From Cupriavidus taiwanensis LMG 19424 (GTDB taxonomy: Bacteria > Pseudomonadota > Gammaproteobacteria > Burkholderiales > Burkholderiaceae): a stretch of DNA of 64,000 bases. Under the pieces are notes generated by a model. It worked only from the letters and a program-made list of their open reading frames with translations, made no database searches and had not been told where the DNA came from. Both the position numbers and the translations under genes were made by a program. The first letter of the stretch is position 1. The number at the start of each line of letters is the position of its first letter. Location of the stretch: contig NC_010528.1 of NCBI RefSeq assembly GCF_000069785.1, positions 868,001 through 932,000 on the forward strand. Reading direction: 5' to 3'. Below are positions 19,188 to 29,052 of this stretch, one piece after another.

Positions 19188-20456
19188 TCAGCGCTTGATG
19201 GCGCGGTAGCCGATGTCGGTGCGGTACTGCATGCCGTCGAAGCGAATCTGCTCGACCGCGGCATAGGCGGCGCGCTGCGCGGCCTTGACGGTGTCGGCCA
19301 GGCCGACCACGCACAGCACGCGCCCGCCCGAGGTCAGCAGGGTGCCGTCCTTGAGCGTGGTGCCGGCGTGGAAGGTCACGCTGTCGTCGGTTTCGGCCGG
19401 GATGCCGGTGATGGCATCGCCCTTGCGGGGGGCGTCCGGGTAGCCGTGGGCGGCCATCACCACGCCCAGCGCGGTGCGGCGGTCCCAGTCCAGTTCGATG
19501 CTGTCGAGCTTGCCGGAGACGGCGGCTTCCATCACGTCGACCAGGTCGGTCTTCAGGCGCGCCAGGATCGGCTGGGTTTCCGGATCGCCCATGCGGCAAT
19601 TGAACTCCAGCGTCTTCGGGTTGCCGTCCTTGTCGATCATCAGGCCGGCGTACAGGAAGCCGGTGTACGGGATGCCGTCCTTTTCCATGCCGCGCACCGT
19701 CGGCAGGATGATCTCGCGCAGCGCGCGGGCGTGCAGCGCGGGCGTGACCACCGGCGCCGGCGAATACGCGCCCATGCCGCCGGTATTGGGGCCGGCGTCG
19801 GCGTCGAGCAGGCGCTTGTGGTCCTGGCTGGTGGCCAGCGCCAGCACGTTCTTGCCGTCGACCAGCACGATGAAGCTGGCTTCCTCGCCGTCAAGGAACT
19901 CTTCGATCACCACGCGCGCGCCGGCGTCGCCCAGCTTGTTGCCGTCGAGCATCATGTCGACGGCCTGGTGCGCTTCTTCCAGCGTCATCGCCACCACCAC
20001 GCCCTTGCCTGCGGCCAGGCCGTCGGCCTTGATCACGATCGGCGCGCCCTGCGCGTCGATATAGGCGTGGGCCTGGGCGGCGTCGGCAAAGGTCTGGTAG
20101 GCGGCGGTGGGGATGCCGTGGCGCTGCATGAAGGCCTTGGCGAAATCCTTGGACGACTCCAGCTGCGCGGCGGCCTGGGTGGGGCCGAAGATGCGCAGCC
20201 CCTTGGCGCGGAAGATGTCCACGATGCCGGCGGCCAGCGGGGCCTCGGGGCCGACCACGGTGAAGGCCACGCCCTCGCGCTCGGCAAACGCCGCGATGAC
20301 CTCGGGATCGGTCAGCGGAACATTCTGCAGGCGCTTGTCGAGCGCGGTTCCGCCGTTGCCCGGCGCGACGTACACCACCTGCACCTTGGGCGACTGGGCC
20401 AATTTCCAGGCCAGCGCGTGTTCACGTCCACCCGAGCCGACAACCAATACTTTCAT
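19188..20456 (-). CDS. purD: Phosphoribosylamine-glycine ligase PurD
   Basis: The 422-residue GAR synthetase carries out step two of purine biosynthesis. I start at the Met of MKVLVVGSGGREHALAWKLA, the conserved N-terminus, rather than 30 bases upstream. The ATP-grasp fold is visible: ADGLAAGKGVVVAMTLEEAH near 145, EEFLDGEEASFIVLVDGKNV near 190, and the metal site LEFNCRMGDPETQ near 290. Length is standard. It lies between yebC and hemF on the minus strand. Confidence 0.96.
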   Translation of the reverse strand: MKVLVVGSGGREHALAWKLAQSPKVQVVYVAPGNGGTALDKRLQNVPLTDPEVIAAFAEREGVAFTVVGPEAPLAAGIVDIFRAKGLRIFGPTQAAAQLESSKDFAKAFMQRHGIPTAAYQTFADAAQAHAYIDAQGAPIVIKADGLAAGKGVVVAMTLEEAHQAVDMMLDGNKLGDAGARVVIEEFLDGEEASFIVLVDGKNVLALATSQDHKRLLDADAGPNTGGMGAYSPAPVVTPALHARALREIILPTVRGMEKDGIPYTGFLYAGLMIDKDGNPKTLEFNCRMGDPETQPILARLKTDLVDVMEAAVSGKLDSIELDWDRRTALGVVMAAHGYPDAPRKGDAITGIPAETDDSVTFHAGTTLKDGTLLTSGGRVLCVVGLADTVKAAQRAAYAAVEQIRFDGMQYRTDIGYRAIKR

Positions 20457-20545
20457 GATCCACTGCCAGAAAAGAAACGCATGCAAAGAGGCGGCAGCTG
20501 GGTCCTGTGAGCCGGGCTGCCGCCGTTGGGGAGCTTGATACCGTT

Positions 20546-21271
20546 TTAGTCTTCGATGACCGCGTTGGTGAAGACTTCCTGCACGTCGTCCAGGTTTTCC
20601 AGGGCGTCGAGCAGTTTCTGCATCTTGGCCGCGTCGTCGCCGCTGAAGCTGACTTCGTTCTGCGGCTTCATCACCACGTCGGCGACTTCCGCCTTGAAGC
20701 CGGCGCCTTCCAGCGCCGCCTTGACCGCCGAAAAATCGTTGGGCGGGCAGGTGACTTCGATCGAGCCGTCGTCATTGGTGACCACATCGTCGGCGCCGGC
20801 TTCGAGCGCGGCGTCCATCAGCTTGTCTTCGGGCGTGCCCGGGGCAAACAGGAACTGGCCGCAGTGCGTGAACATGAATGCCACCGAACCCTCGGTGCCC
20901 ATGTTGCCGCCGTGCTTGGAGAAGGCGTGGCGCACTTCGGCCACGGTGCGGGTGCGGTTGTCGGTCAGGCAGTCGACGATGATCGCCGCGCCGCTCAGGC
21001 CGTAGCCTTCGTAGCGGATTTCTTCATAGTTCACGCCTTCCAGGCCACCCACGCCGCGCTGGATCGCGCGCTGGATGTTGTCCTTGGGCATGTTGGCGTC
21101 CATGGCCTTGTCCATGGACAGGCGCAGGCGCGGGTTGGAGTCGGGATCGCCGCCCCCGAGCTTGGCGGCCACGGTGATTTCCTTGATCAGGCGGGTCCAG
21201 ATCTTGCCGCGCTTGGCGTCGGCGGCGGCTTTCTTGTGTTTGATATTGGCCCATTTCGAGTGACCGGCCAT
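20546..21271 (-). CDS. yebC: YebC/PmpR family protein
   Basis: The 241-residue protein starts at [20 protein letters not shown], the invariant N-terminus of the family, so the upstream in-frame Met codons are rejected. GGAGAGAATC precedes it. YebC-family proteins were described as transcription regulators; some members now have reported roles in translation at difficult sequences, so the exact function here is open. [20 protein letters not shown] and the central [21 protein letters not shown] region are intact. It is divergent from the DUF853 ATPase, 252 bp away. Confidence 0.95.
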   Translation of the reverse strand: MAGHSKWANIKHKKAAADAKRGKIWTRLIKEITVAAKLGGGDPDSNPRLRLSMDKAMDANMPKDNIQRAIQRGVGGLEGVNYEEIRYEGYGLSGAAIIVDCLTDNRTRTVAEVRHAFSKHGGNMGTEGSVAFMFTHCGQFLFAPGTPEDKLMDAALEAGADDVVTNDDGSIEVTCPPNDFSAVKAALEGAGFKAEVADVVMKPQNEVSFSGDDAAKMQKLLDALENLDDVQEVFTNAVIED

Positions 21272-21523
21272 GATTCTCTCCGAAGCGGAATGCGGTGATC
21301 TGCGGTGATGTTGTGCGGGGTAGCCAGGGCGCCGCGGCGGCATCCGCAAGGCGGGCGGGCAGCGCGCGCCAGGTGACGGATATGCCTGGCGGCTGGCTAT
21401 AATCAGCCCAGGATTTTATCACGCGGACCTGCCTGCGCCGCCCGGACCCGACCGACGCCCGCTCGTCTTCCGATCGGCGCCCGGATCGGCCACCAACCGA
21501 CCCTCATGCAATCCAGGAACATC

Positions 21524-23050
21524 ATGGCCGACCCCATCCTCATCGCCAAGAATGCCGAACATGAACTGGTGCTGCTGCCGCAGATGGGCAACCGGCACGG
21601 GCTGATCACCGGCGCCACCGGCACCGGCAAGACGGTCACGCTGCAGACGCTGGCGCAGGGCTTCTCCCGCCTGGGGGTGCCGGTGTTCATGGCGGATGTC
21701 AAAGGTGACCTGACCGGCATATCACAAGCAGCCGGGCAGCCGTCGGACAAGCTCAAGCAGCGGCTGGCCGACCTGAACCTGCCCGAGCCGGTCTGGGGCG
21801 GCTGCCCCACCACGCTGTGGGATGTGTTCGGCGAGAAAGGGCACCCGGTGCGCGCCACGGTTTCGCACATGGGGCCGCTGCTGCTGTCGCGCATGCTCGA
21901 GCTGAACGACACCCAGCAGGGCGTGCTGAACCTGGTGTTCCGCATTGCCGACGCCAACGGCCTGCTGCTGCTCGACGCCAAGGACCTGCGCGCGATGCTG
22001 CAGTACGTCGGTGACAACGCCGGCCAGTTCACCACCGAATACGGCAATATCTCGGCGGCCTCGATCGGCGCGATCCAGCGCGGGCTGATCGCGCTGGAAT
22101 CGCAGGGCGGGGATGTCTTCTTCGGCGAGCCCATGCTGAACCTGGAGGACTTCATCCAGACCGACAAGGGCCAGGGCGTGGTCAATATCCTGGCCGCCGA
22201 CAAGCTGATGAACTCGTCGCGGCTGTACGCGACCTTCCTGCTGTGGATGCTGTCCGAACTGTTCGAGAAGCTTCCCGAAGCCGGCGACCTCGACAAGCCC
22301 AAGCTGGTGTTCTTCTTCGACGAGGCCCACCTGCTGTTCAACGATGCGCCCAAGGCGCTGCTCGACAAGATCGAGCAGGTGGTGCGCCTGGTGCGTTCCA
22401 AGGGCGTCGGCGTGTACTTCGTCACGCAGAACCCGGTCGATATCCCGGATACGGTGCTGGGGCAACTCGGCAACCGTGTGCAGCACGCGCTGCGCGCCTT
22501 CACCCCGCGCGACCAGAAGGCGGTCAAGGTGGCGGCCACCACCATGCGCGCCAACCCGAAGCTGGACCTGGAAACCGCCATCGGCGAACTCGGCGTGGGC
22601 GAAGCGCTGGTGTCGTTCCTCGATGCCAAGGGCACGCCGTGCGTCACCGAGCGCGCCTGGGTGGTGGCGCCCGGCAGCCGCATCGGCCCCGCGACCGAGG
22701 ACGAGCGCAAGCAGCTGATCGCGAACTCGCTGGTGGCGGGCACCTATGAGAAGACCGTCGACCGCGAATCCGCCTATGAAAAGCTGCGCGGCAGCGTGCC
22801 GACGGTGGCGAATGGCGGCAAGGGCGCGGGCGGAGCGCAGGCCGGGCAGCCGGCGGGCGAGCAGGACAGCGGCTGGCTCGGCACTGCCGGCGAGATCTTC
22901 GGCACGCTGACCAAGGGCACCGGCAAGAGCGGCCGCGGCGATTCGATCCTGGAATCGATGGCCAAGTCGGCAGCGCGCACGGTCGGCTCGCAGGTCGGGC
23001 GCGAGCTGATCCGCGGCGTGCTGGGGAGTTTGCTGGGGAAGAAGAAGTAA
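21524..23050 (+). CDS. HerA-like DUF853 ATPase (YjgR type)
   Basis: The 508-residue protein has Walker [21 protein letters not shown] (residues ~23-42), Walker [14 protein letters not shown] near 260, and a sensor stretch [20 protein letters not shown] near 300. This is the DUF853/YjgR branch of the HerA-FtsK superfamily. Its substrate is unknown; members are hexameric DNA-translocase-like ATPases. I start at ATG 21524 because AGGAA lies 5 bp upstream; an ATG at 21506 is in frame. The C-terminus after residue ~430 is Gly-rich and then ends in a conserved-looking helix ([20 protein letters not shown]). Confidence 0.9.
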   Translation: MADPILIAKNAEHELVLLPQMGNRHGLITGATGTGKTVTLQTLAQGFSRLGVPVFMADVKGDLTGISQAAGQPSDKLKQRLADLNLPEPVWGGCPTTLWDVFGEKGHPVRATVSHMGPLLLSRMLELNDTQQGVLNLVFRIADANGLLLLDAKDLRAMLQYVGDNAGQFTTEYGNISAASIGAIQRGLIALESQGGDVFFGEPMLNLEDFIQTDKGQGVVNILAADKLMNSSRLYATFLLWMLSELFEKLPEAGDLDKPKLVFFFDEAHLLFNDAPKALLDKIEQVVRLVRSKGVGVYFVTQNPVDIPDTVLGQLGNRVQHALRAFTPRDQKAVKVAATTMRANPKLDLETAIGELGVGEALVSFLDAKGTPCVTERAWVVAPGSRIGPATEDERKQLIANSLVAGTYEKTVDRESAYEKLRGSVPTVANGGKGAGGAQAGQPAGEQDSGWLGTAGEIFGTLTKGTGKSGRGDSILESMAKSAARTVGSQVGRELIRGVLGSLLGKKK

Positions 23051-23067
23051 GGGCGTTCCGCCTGGGC

Positions 23068-23232
23068 TCAGCGCCGCTGCGCCGCGTCGCGCGCTTTCGC
23101 TGCGTCAGCATCCTCGCGCATCTTGCGCGCGAACAGGCGGGCGAAGAACCAGCCCATGCCGATGATGAAGACGATCACGCCCAGGCTCATCAGCCCGGTG
23201 CTGGTACTGAACAGGATCTTGAAGGCTTCCAT
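23068..23232 (-). CDS. DUF3149 small membrane protein
   Basis: A 54-residue protein: MEAFKILFSTSTGLMSLGVI, then a hydrophobic stretch VFIIGMGWFFARLFARKM and a charged tail rich in Asp, Ala and Arg. One transmembrane helix is expected with a short N-terminal periplasmic end. Size and sequence fit the DUF3149 family found in beta- and gammaproteobacteria; function is unknown. The start is ATG at 23232 and an AGGGAG ribosome site lies 6 bp upstream on that strand. It is convergent with the DUF853 gene. Confidence 0.8.
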   Translation of the reverse strand: MEAFKILFSTSTGLMSLGVIVFIIGMGWFFARLFARKMREDADAAKARDAAQRR

Positions 23233-23359
23233 GTGTGGCTCCCTTTATGTGTGGACGCTGGCAGGCGGCGCGGTCGCGCCGGCTTGCCGCCAGTTTAGGG
23301 AGCCGCATCGGGCGGGCTATTGAGGCCGGTCAAGCGCCGGCCAGCCCGCGTTCGTGCCG

Positions 23360-24010
23360 TCAGTTCTTGGTGCCGAACAGCCGGTCGCCCGCATCGCCCA
23401 GGCCGGGCACGATATACGCATCGGCATCCAGGTGGCTGTCGAGCGAGGCGACGAACAGCTTCACGCCCGGATGCGCCTTCTGGAACACTTCCACGCCCTC
23501 GGGGGCGGCCACCAGCGCGACGAAGGTAATGGCCTCGTCCTTGACGCCGCGGCGCTTGAGCACTTCCACCGCGTGCGCGGCCGAATAGCCGGTGGCGACC
23601 ATCGGATCGCACAGGATGAAGCTGCGGTCTTCCAGCGCCGGCAGGCGCACCAGGTATTCCACCGGGCGATGCTGCTCGTCGCGGTACACGCCGATATGGC
23701 CGATGCGCGCCGACGGGATCAGCTCGACCAGCCCATCGCTCATGCCCACCCCCGCGCGCAGCACCGGCACGATGGTCAGCTTCTTGCCGGCGATCACCGG
23801 CGCGTCCAGCTCGACCAGCGGGGTTTCGATGCGGCGCGTGGTCAGCGGCAGGTTGCGGGTGATCTCGTAGCCCATCAGCAGCGTGATCTCGCGCAGCAGC
23901 TCGCGGAACGTGCGCGTCGACGTTTCCTTGTCGCGCATGTGCGAGAGCTTGTGCTGGATCAGCGGGTGGTCGAGGATGAAGAGGTTGGGAAAGCGCGGGT
24001 CTTGTTTCAT
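23360..24010 (-). CDS. upp: Uracil phosphoribosyltransferase
   Basis: The 216-residue enzyme salvages uracil to UMP with PRPP. The family signature is complete: [20 protein letters not shown] (residues ~82-101), the PRPP loop [20 protein letters not shown] (~130-149) and the uracil-binding [12 protein letters not shown] at the C-terminus. Length is normal. It precedes niaP on the same strand with a 161-bp gap. Confidence 0.96.
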   Translation of the reverse strand: MKQDPRFPNLFILDHPLIQHKLSHMRDKETSTRTFRELLREITLLMGYEITRNLPLTTRRIETPLVELDAPVIAGKKLTIVPVLRAGVGMSDGLVELIPSARIGHIGVYRDEQHRPVEYLVRLPALEDRSFILCDPMVATGYSAAHAVEVLKRRGVKDEAITFVALVAAPEGVEVFQKAHPGVKLFVASLDSHLDADAYIVPGLGDAGDRLFGTKN

Positions 24011-24171
24011 GGCTGGCGGCGAGGGCTCGGCGGGATGGCGAGTGAAGCGCGCGCGCGAGGCCGGTTGGGGCTCGCGCGCCGCGCCGTTGCAGCCGGATTG
24101 TAATGGAAGCGGGCCGCCGCGCCCGGCAGCGGCCCCGCGTTTGCCCCGCGCTTGCCCCGTGGCGCCTTCGG

Positions 24172-25572
24172 CTAGTCGAGCGCGCGGTCCTTCGACTCGA
24201 TATCGACCAGGAAGATCGCCAGCGCCGCCACGGCCAGGAACGTCGACAGCAGCGCCAGCGCCAGCGTGAACTGGCTGGCCATGATCGGCGCGATGATCGA
24301 AGGCGCGAACAGGCCGCCGAAACGCGCCATCGCCCCCGCGGTGCCCATGCCGCTGGCGCGCAGGTCAGTCGGATACACCTCTGGCGTGAAGGCGTACAGC
24401 GCGCCCCAGGTGCCGAGCAGCGAGAAGCTCATCAGCAGCGTCGAGCCGATCACCAGCGCCGCGGACTGGCCCAGGCTGTACAGCATGCAGCCCGCCGCGC
24501 TCAGCAGCAGGAAGCCGATCAGGGTCGGCTTGCGGCCCCAGCGCTCGACGCCGTGCGCGGCCAGCGCGAAGCCGGGCAGCTGCACCAGCGCGAGCACGAT
24601 CAGGAATACCTGGCCGCGCATGAAGCCGAAGCCCTGGCCCGCCAGCTTCACCGGCAGATAGACGAAGACCCCGTAGTAGGCGATCGAGATCAGCATCCAG
24701 GCGGCAAGCAGGCAGATGGTGCGGCGCCGGCAGCCGGCCGCGAACAGCGCGAACACCGATTTGCGCTCCATCTTCTGCGGCTGCAGCGCGCCGATCTCCA
24801 CCGATACGCGATTGGCCGCGGCCACCCGCTGCAGCACCGCCCGGGCCTCGTCCGAGCGTCCCGATTTGTTCAGGTAGAGCGGCGACTCGGGCACGAAGAA
24901 GCGGAACACCACGCCGACCAGCGCCGGGATGCCGGTGACCAGGAAGATCAGCCGCCACGCGTCATTGCCGCGCGACACCGCGATCAGTGCCAGGATGGCC
25001 AGCAGGATGGTGCCGACCGCCCAGAACGACTCCAGCAACACCAGCCAGCGGCCGCGCCGGTCCGACGGCAGGAATTCGGCCATCATGGTGTAGTCGACCG
25101 GCAAGGTGCCGCCGACGCCGATGCCGGTCAGGAAGCGCAGCAGCAGCAGCCACTGGAAGTCCGGCGCGAAGGCCGACGCCACGCCGCAGATGGCGTCGAT
25201 GATCACCGCCATCATCAGCACCGGGCGGCGGCCGATGCGGTCGGCCAGCCGGCCGAACACGAACGCGCCGATCAGCATGCCGACGAAGAACATGGTGCCG
25301 GTCTGCAGCGCCGTCGGCACCGGGATGCCGAAGGTTGCCGCAATCGACGGCGCGGTGAAGCCGATCGACAGCACCTGCATCGCGTCGGCAAGCCAGACCA
25401 GGCCGAATATGACGAACAGCCGATACTGGAAGCGGCCGACGCCGGCCGCGCGGATGCCCTGCTCGATCGAGATGGGGGGCGACGACGCTGCGCGCGCGCT
25501 GGGCTGGGGCGCCGAGCCCAGCGTTGCGTCCGGGATGGTCGTGGTGGCCATGGATGAAATGGATGACGACAT
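24172..25572 (-). CDS. niaP: MFS transporter of the NiaP type, probable nicotinate importer
   Basis: A 466-residue inner-membrane carrier with 12 predicted helices. The loop 2-3 motif [17 protein letters not shown] and the segment [18 protein letters not shown] near 155 place it in the sugar-porter/SV2-like branch that contains NiaP. NiaP members from bacteria, including Ralstonia, have been shown to carry nicotinate (established for the family, not for this protein). The nicotinate catabolic genes start 550 bp upstream on the same strand, which supports the call. AGGTAG precedes ATG 25572. The first ~35 residues are polar and Ser/Ala-rich. Confidence 0.75.
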   Translation of the reverse strand: MSSSISSMATTTIPDATLGSAPQPSARAASSPPISIEQGIRAAGVGRFQYRLFVIFGLVWLADAMQVLSIGFTAPSIAATFGIPVPTALQTGTMFFVGMLIGAFVFGRLADRIGRRPVLMMAVIIDAICGVASAFAPDFQWLLLLRFLTGIGVGGTLPVDYTMMAEFLPSDRRGRWLVLLESFWAVGTILLAILALIAVSRGNDAWRLIFLVTGIPALVGVVFRFFVPESPLYLNKSGRSDEARAVLQRVAAANRVSVEIGALQPQKMERKSVFALFAAGCRRRTICLLAAWMLISIAYYGVFVYLPVKLAGQGFGFMRGQVFLIVLALVQLPGFALAAHGVERWGRKPTLIGFLLLSAAGCMLYSLGQSAALVIGSTLLMSFSLLGTWGALYAFTPEVYPTDLRASGMGTAGAMARFGGLFAPSIIAPIMASQFTLALALLSTFLAVAALAIFLVDIESKDRALD

Positions 25573-25702
25573 GTTGGTCTACCTGTCTTTATAGGCTGGT
25601 TCTGGAACTCGGAAGCACGCGTAGATCGAAACAGGCCGGCACGTGATGCCGGCTGCTGCGGGATGCGGCGGGGGCGATGGCTTCCACCTGGCGAGGCTAG
25701 AA

Positions 25703-25750
25703 CTAACCCGGTAGCACGCCTGCAACAGCTTTCTGGGTCTGATACGACAT
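25703..25750 (-). CDS. Possible 15-residue leader peptide upstream of niaP
   Basis: The minus strand reads CAGGAGTGACT immediately before ATG 25750, an ideal ribosome site, and then 15 codons (MSYQTQKAVAGVLPG) to TAG. It lies 130 bp before the niaP start. Chance is possible, but the strength of the ribosome site is striking in an otherwise non-coding region. It could be a regulatory upstream peptide or a stand-alone small protein; nothing else supports a function. Confidence 0.35.
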   Translation of the reverse strand: MSYQTQKAVAGVLPG

Positions 25751-25939
25751 AGTCACTCCTGGTTGTCTACCCTTGGTTTGGTCAGGCCCGGTGTCCCGGT
25801 GGGTCTGGCGGATCTATGCAAGCCCCGCGCCAGCGCGTCCGGTGATGTAATGGGCCGGTCTTATGGTTTTGTGTTCTTGTCCGCCGCTGGGGGCGCGCCA
25901 TCCTTGTGCGGGGAGGCACCGCTGCGTGCCCGCTGGCAC

Positions 25940-25961
25940 TCATGTAGTGCGCACTACATGA
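25940..25961. promoter_or_regulatory. Perfect 22-bp palindrome, operator candidate
   Basis: The two arms TCATGTAGTGC and GCACTACATGA are exact reverse complements with no spacer. A further half-site-like CTACATGA lies 13 bp to the right. It is not followed by a T-run, so it is not a terminator. It lies between nicB and niaP, about 370 bp before niaP. It differs from the operator candidates at nicC/nicE, so a different regulator is expected (for example the TetR protein or a niacin regulator). Confidence 0.5.
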
Positions 25962-26124
25962 TCGTTCAGCGTAAGCTACATGAAACTGGCGGGCAAGGCC
26001 GAATTGCGGTTTCTCTCCTCGGGGTTTTCCCGCGCGGGTCCTGCGCCGGGCAGGTACGGCCATGCCACGGGCCTGGCGCGGATGCGCAAGGCGCCGCCGG
26101 CGGCGCGCGCGGTGTTCCGGTGGT

Positions 26125-29052
26125 TCAGTGGGCAGGTGCCGCGCGCAGCCGCGCGACGGTGTTCTCCAGGTCCTGCCATGCGGGTTTGTCGGGCGCAAAG
26201 CGCGCGCGCAGGTACTGCGCCAGTTGCGCGATCTGCTGGTCGTCGAGCGTGTCGGCATAGGCCGGCATCGCGCCCAGTTCGCTGTTGGGCGGTGCCGGCA
26301 TGCCGCGCAGCAGCACCTGGATCACGTTGTCCGGCAGCTTGCTGTGCAGGTTGGTATTGAGCGCCAGCGAAGGCTTGACGCCGAACTGCGCAATGCCCTG
26401 GTCTGACTGGTGGCAGACCGCGCAGGCGCTCTGGTACAGGCGCTCGGCGGGACCGCCCAGCGTGCGCGCGGCCTGCTGGCTGCGTTGTTCGACCTGCGCC
26501 GCCTGGGCCGCCAGTACCGACGGCGCTGGTGCGGGCGCGCCGAACGACGCCACGTAATGCGCGATCGCGCGCACGTCGTCCTCGGGCAACTGCGCGAGCT
26601 CTTCCACCACGGGCGCCATCGGTCCCGCCGCGGCGCCATGGTGCGGCGCATAGCCGCCGCGCAGGTAGGTGAACAGCGCCGCCTCGGTCCATGGCACGGG
26701 CGCCTGCGACAGCGCGGTCAGCGCCGGCGCTTCCCAGCCTTCGGCGCTGCCGCCGGTCAGGTAGCGGCGGCCGCCTTGCTCCGCGCCCAGCGCATTGCGC
26801 GGCGAATGGCAGGCGCTGCAGTGGCCCAGCCCTTCGGCCAGGTAGGCGCCGCGATTCCACTGCGCCGAGCGCGTCGGGTCCGGCGTAAAGCGTTCATTGC
26901 GATGGAACAGCAGGTTCCAGCCGGCCAGCAGCGGGCGAACGTTGAACGGGAACGCGAGCTGCGTGGGCGGCACGGTGGATGTGACCGGCTCCGCCGACAT
27001 CAGGTACGCGTACAGGGCCTGCATGTCGCCGTCGCTGATCCTGGCGAAGGCGGTGTACGGGAACGCGGGATACAGGCGCCGCCCGTCGCGGTGGATGCCT
27101 TCGCGCATGGCGCGCTCGAAGGCGGCGAACGACCAGTTGCCGATGCCGGTCTGCACATCCGGCGTGATGTTGGTGCTGTAGACCGTGCCGAAGGGCGTTT
27201 CCAGCGGCAGGCCGCCGGCGTTCTTCACGCCGCCCGGCGCGGTATGGCAGACCGCGCAGTCGCCGGCGGCGGCCACCAGGCGGCCGCGTTCGAGCGTGGC
27301 GGCGGAATAGAAGCCGGGTTCGGGCGGCGCCACCGGCGCGATCGGTGCGCGCCAGGGCAACAGCGTGGCGCACACGCCGGCCGCGGCGGCGGCCGCTGCC
27401 GCGATCCAGCCGCGCTTCTTGCGCTTGTTGCCGGAATTGGCCTCCGCCAGTGCCAGGCGGATGCGTTCGGCGCTGAACGGTGGCGTGCGCAGGCGCACGC
27501 CGGTGGCGTCGAAGATGGCATTGGCGACGGCTGCGGCTGCCGGCATCGAGTCCGTGGGACCGGCAGCCAATGCATCGTGCGTGGCCAGCGTGCCGGCCAG
27601 CCGCACTTCCGGCAGGGCCTGGGCCGGCACGGCAGGCAAGGCTTCGCCAGCAACACGCGCGTCGGCCGGCCAGGTGTCGAACGCCGGTGTGGCGGCGGTC
27701 AGCTGCAGCGCGGTTGCGGCGACGTCCCGCTCGATCGAACGCGTCGTCGCGGCGGCTTGCGGTGGCGGCAGCGATTCGCTGTCATGCCCGACCGTGACGC
27801 GCGTGACCGCCAGCTCGCCGGTGCTGCCGTCGACCTCCACTTCCGCGACCCAAGCCGACCAGCTCTGGCCGGCGTCGTGATCGATGGTGCGGGCGTAGGC
27901 AAAGCCGCGGCCGTGCCGCACGTTGCCCGCGGCGGGGTTGGCGTGCGGCGCGCCCGGGCGCCAGCCGGCGCGCTCGGCCACCTGCCGCACCAGCGCGGCG
28001 CCGCGCGGGTCGTCCAGGTGCGCGAGGCGCAGCGCTACCGGGTCGGCGTCGCTGGCAGCCGCAAGCTCGTCGAGATGGGATTCGCGCGCGAACACCTGCG
28101 CGCGGGCTGCCGTCAGCGGCGCGGCCGCAAATGCAGCCGGGTCGCCGGACACGGCGAGTTCGACATGCGGGATGCCATACGGCGGTAGCGCAGCGTCGCC
28201 GCCATGGCCCGCATCGATGCTGTCCGCCACCGGCGCCGGCGTATGGGTCAGCCACAGCGCCAGCGGTGACGACGGCGCCGTGGCGCCCGCCAGCGTGGCG
28301 GCATAGGCGTCGACGGTGGCACCGGTGCGCGCGCTATCGACGCGGATATCGAGCGCGGCATCGGCCAGGCCCACCTCGGCGGCGCGCAGCCGGCGCACCA
28401 CCGGCTGGCCGGTGGCGTGGGCCAGCAGCGCCGCGTCGGCGGCAGCGTGCGGCGCCAGCAGCGCGGGGTCGGCGCGGTCGTCTGGCGCTTGCCAGCAGAC
28501 CAGTTGCACATGCGCTGGCGCAATGCCCAGCAGCGCAGCAAGCTCGGCGCGCAAAGCGCCGGGGCGCGTGGCGGGCAGCCATACGGTCAGCGTGCCGTCG
28601 CGCCAGTGGGCGACAACGGTGCAGCAGGCATCGTCGCGGGTGCCTGCCAGCGGCCATTGGTAGTGCTGCGTGTGGCGTGCGCGGGCGTGTTCGAGCGCAT
28701 CGGCGGCATCGCCGCGCTGCGCCAGCGTGTGGCGCGCCGCGGGCGTGGCGTCGGCGCGCGGCGGAGCAGACCAGCGCGCCCGCAAGGCCCGCGCCGCATC
28801 GGCGGCCTGGGCGGCCGAGACCGCGGCCACGCCGGCAAAGTTGTTGCGGACCACCACCGCGCGGATGCCCGGCAGCGCCAGCGCGGCGTCGCGCTCGGCG
28901 TGCAGCAGGCGCGCCGCGAGCGGCTCGCCGCCCACCCAGCGCAGGCCCGGCGGCGTCAGTACATGGGCCACCAGGCAATCGGCGGCGTGCGGCGGCAGGG
29001 CGGTGGCCAGTGCCGTCGCCTGCGTGGCGGCTTGCACGATGCCCGCGCTCAC
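26125..29052 (-). CDS. nicB: Nicotinate dehydrogenase subunit NicB: truncated molybdopterin domain fused to a tri-haem cytochrome c
   Basis: The 975-residue protein has three parts. Residues ~1-535 align by eye with the second part of a molybdopterin subunit; residues ~545-565 form a membrane helix after KRKKR; the rest carries three cytochrome c sites (CAVCH near 598, CSACH near 743, CAVCH near 875). Nicotinate hydroxylases of this type pass electrons from the molybdenum site through 2Fe-2S to haem c. Two features are abnormal: the first ~200 residues of the molybdopterin fold are absent, and the catalytic Glu motif (GAGES in the separate subunit at 35404) reads AAGPTDS here. GTG at 29052 overlaps the nicA stop (GTGA), so the start is firm. 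It probably serves as electron-transfer subunit only. Confidence 0.8.
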   Translation of the reverse strand: MSAGIVQAATQATALATALPPHAADCLVAHVLTPPGLRWVGGEPLAARLLHAERDAALALPGIRAVVVRNNFAGVAAVSAAQAADAARALRARWSAPPRADATPAARHTLAQRGDAADALEHARARHTQHYQWPLAGTRDDACCTVVAHWRDGTLTVWLPATRPGALRAELAALLGIAPAHVQLVCWQAPDDRADPALLAPHAAADAALLAHATGQPVVRRLRAAEVGLADAALDIRVDSARTGATVDAYAATLAGATAPSSPLALWLTHTPAPVADSIDAGHGGDAALPPYGIPHVELAVSGDPAAFAAAPLTAARAQVFARESHLDELAAASDADPVALRLAHLDDPRGAALVRQVAERAGWRPGAPHANPAAGNVRHGRGFAYARTIDHDAGQSWSAWVAEVEVDGSTGELAVTRVTVGHDSESLPPPQAAATTRSIERDVAATALQLTAATPAFDTWPADARVAGEALPAVPAQALPEVRLAGTLATHDALAAGPTDSMPAAAAVANAIFDATGVRLRTPPFSAERIRLALAEANSGNKRKKRGWIAAAAAAAAGVCATLLPWRAPIAPVAPPEPGFYSAATLERGRLVAAAGDCAVCHTAPGGVKNAGGLPLETPFGTVYSTNITPDVQTGIGNWSFAAFERAMREGIHRDGRRLYPAFPYTAFARISDGDMQALYAYLMSAEPVTSTVPPTQLAFPFNVRPLLAGWNLLFHRNERFTPDPTRSAQWNRGAYLAEGLGHCSACHSPRNALGAEQGGRRYLTGGSAEGWEAPALTALSQAPVPWTEAALFTYLRGGYAPHHGAAAGPMAPVVEELAQLPEDDVRAIAHYVASFGAPAPAPSVLAAQAAQVEQRSQQAARTLGGPAERLYQSACAVCHQSDQGIAQFGVKPSLALNTNLHSKLPDNVIQVLLRGMPAPPNSELGAMPAYADTLDDQQIAQLAQYLRARFAPDKPAWQDLENTVARLRAAPAH

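Larger units (their letters stand above)
25573..26124. other. Leader and control region upstream of niaP
   Basis: About 550 bp separate niaP from the end of nicB. It holds a 15-codon open frame with a good ribosome site (25703-25750) and a perfect 22-bp palindrome (25940-25961), both listed separately. No other gene is seen. The region probably contains the niaP promoter, reading leftward. Confidence 0.55.
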
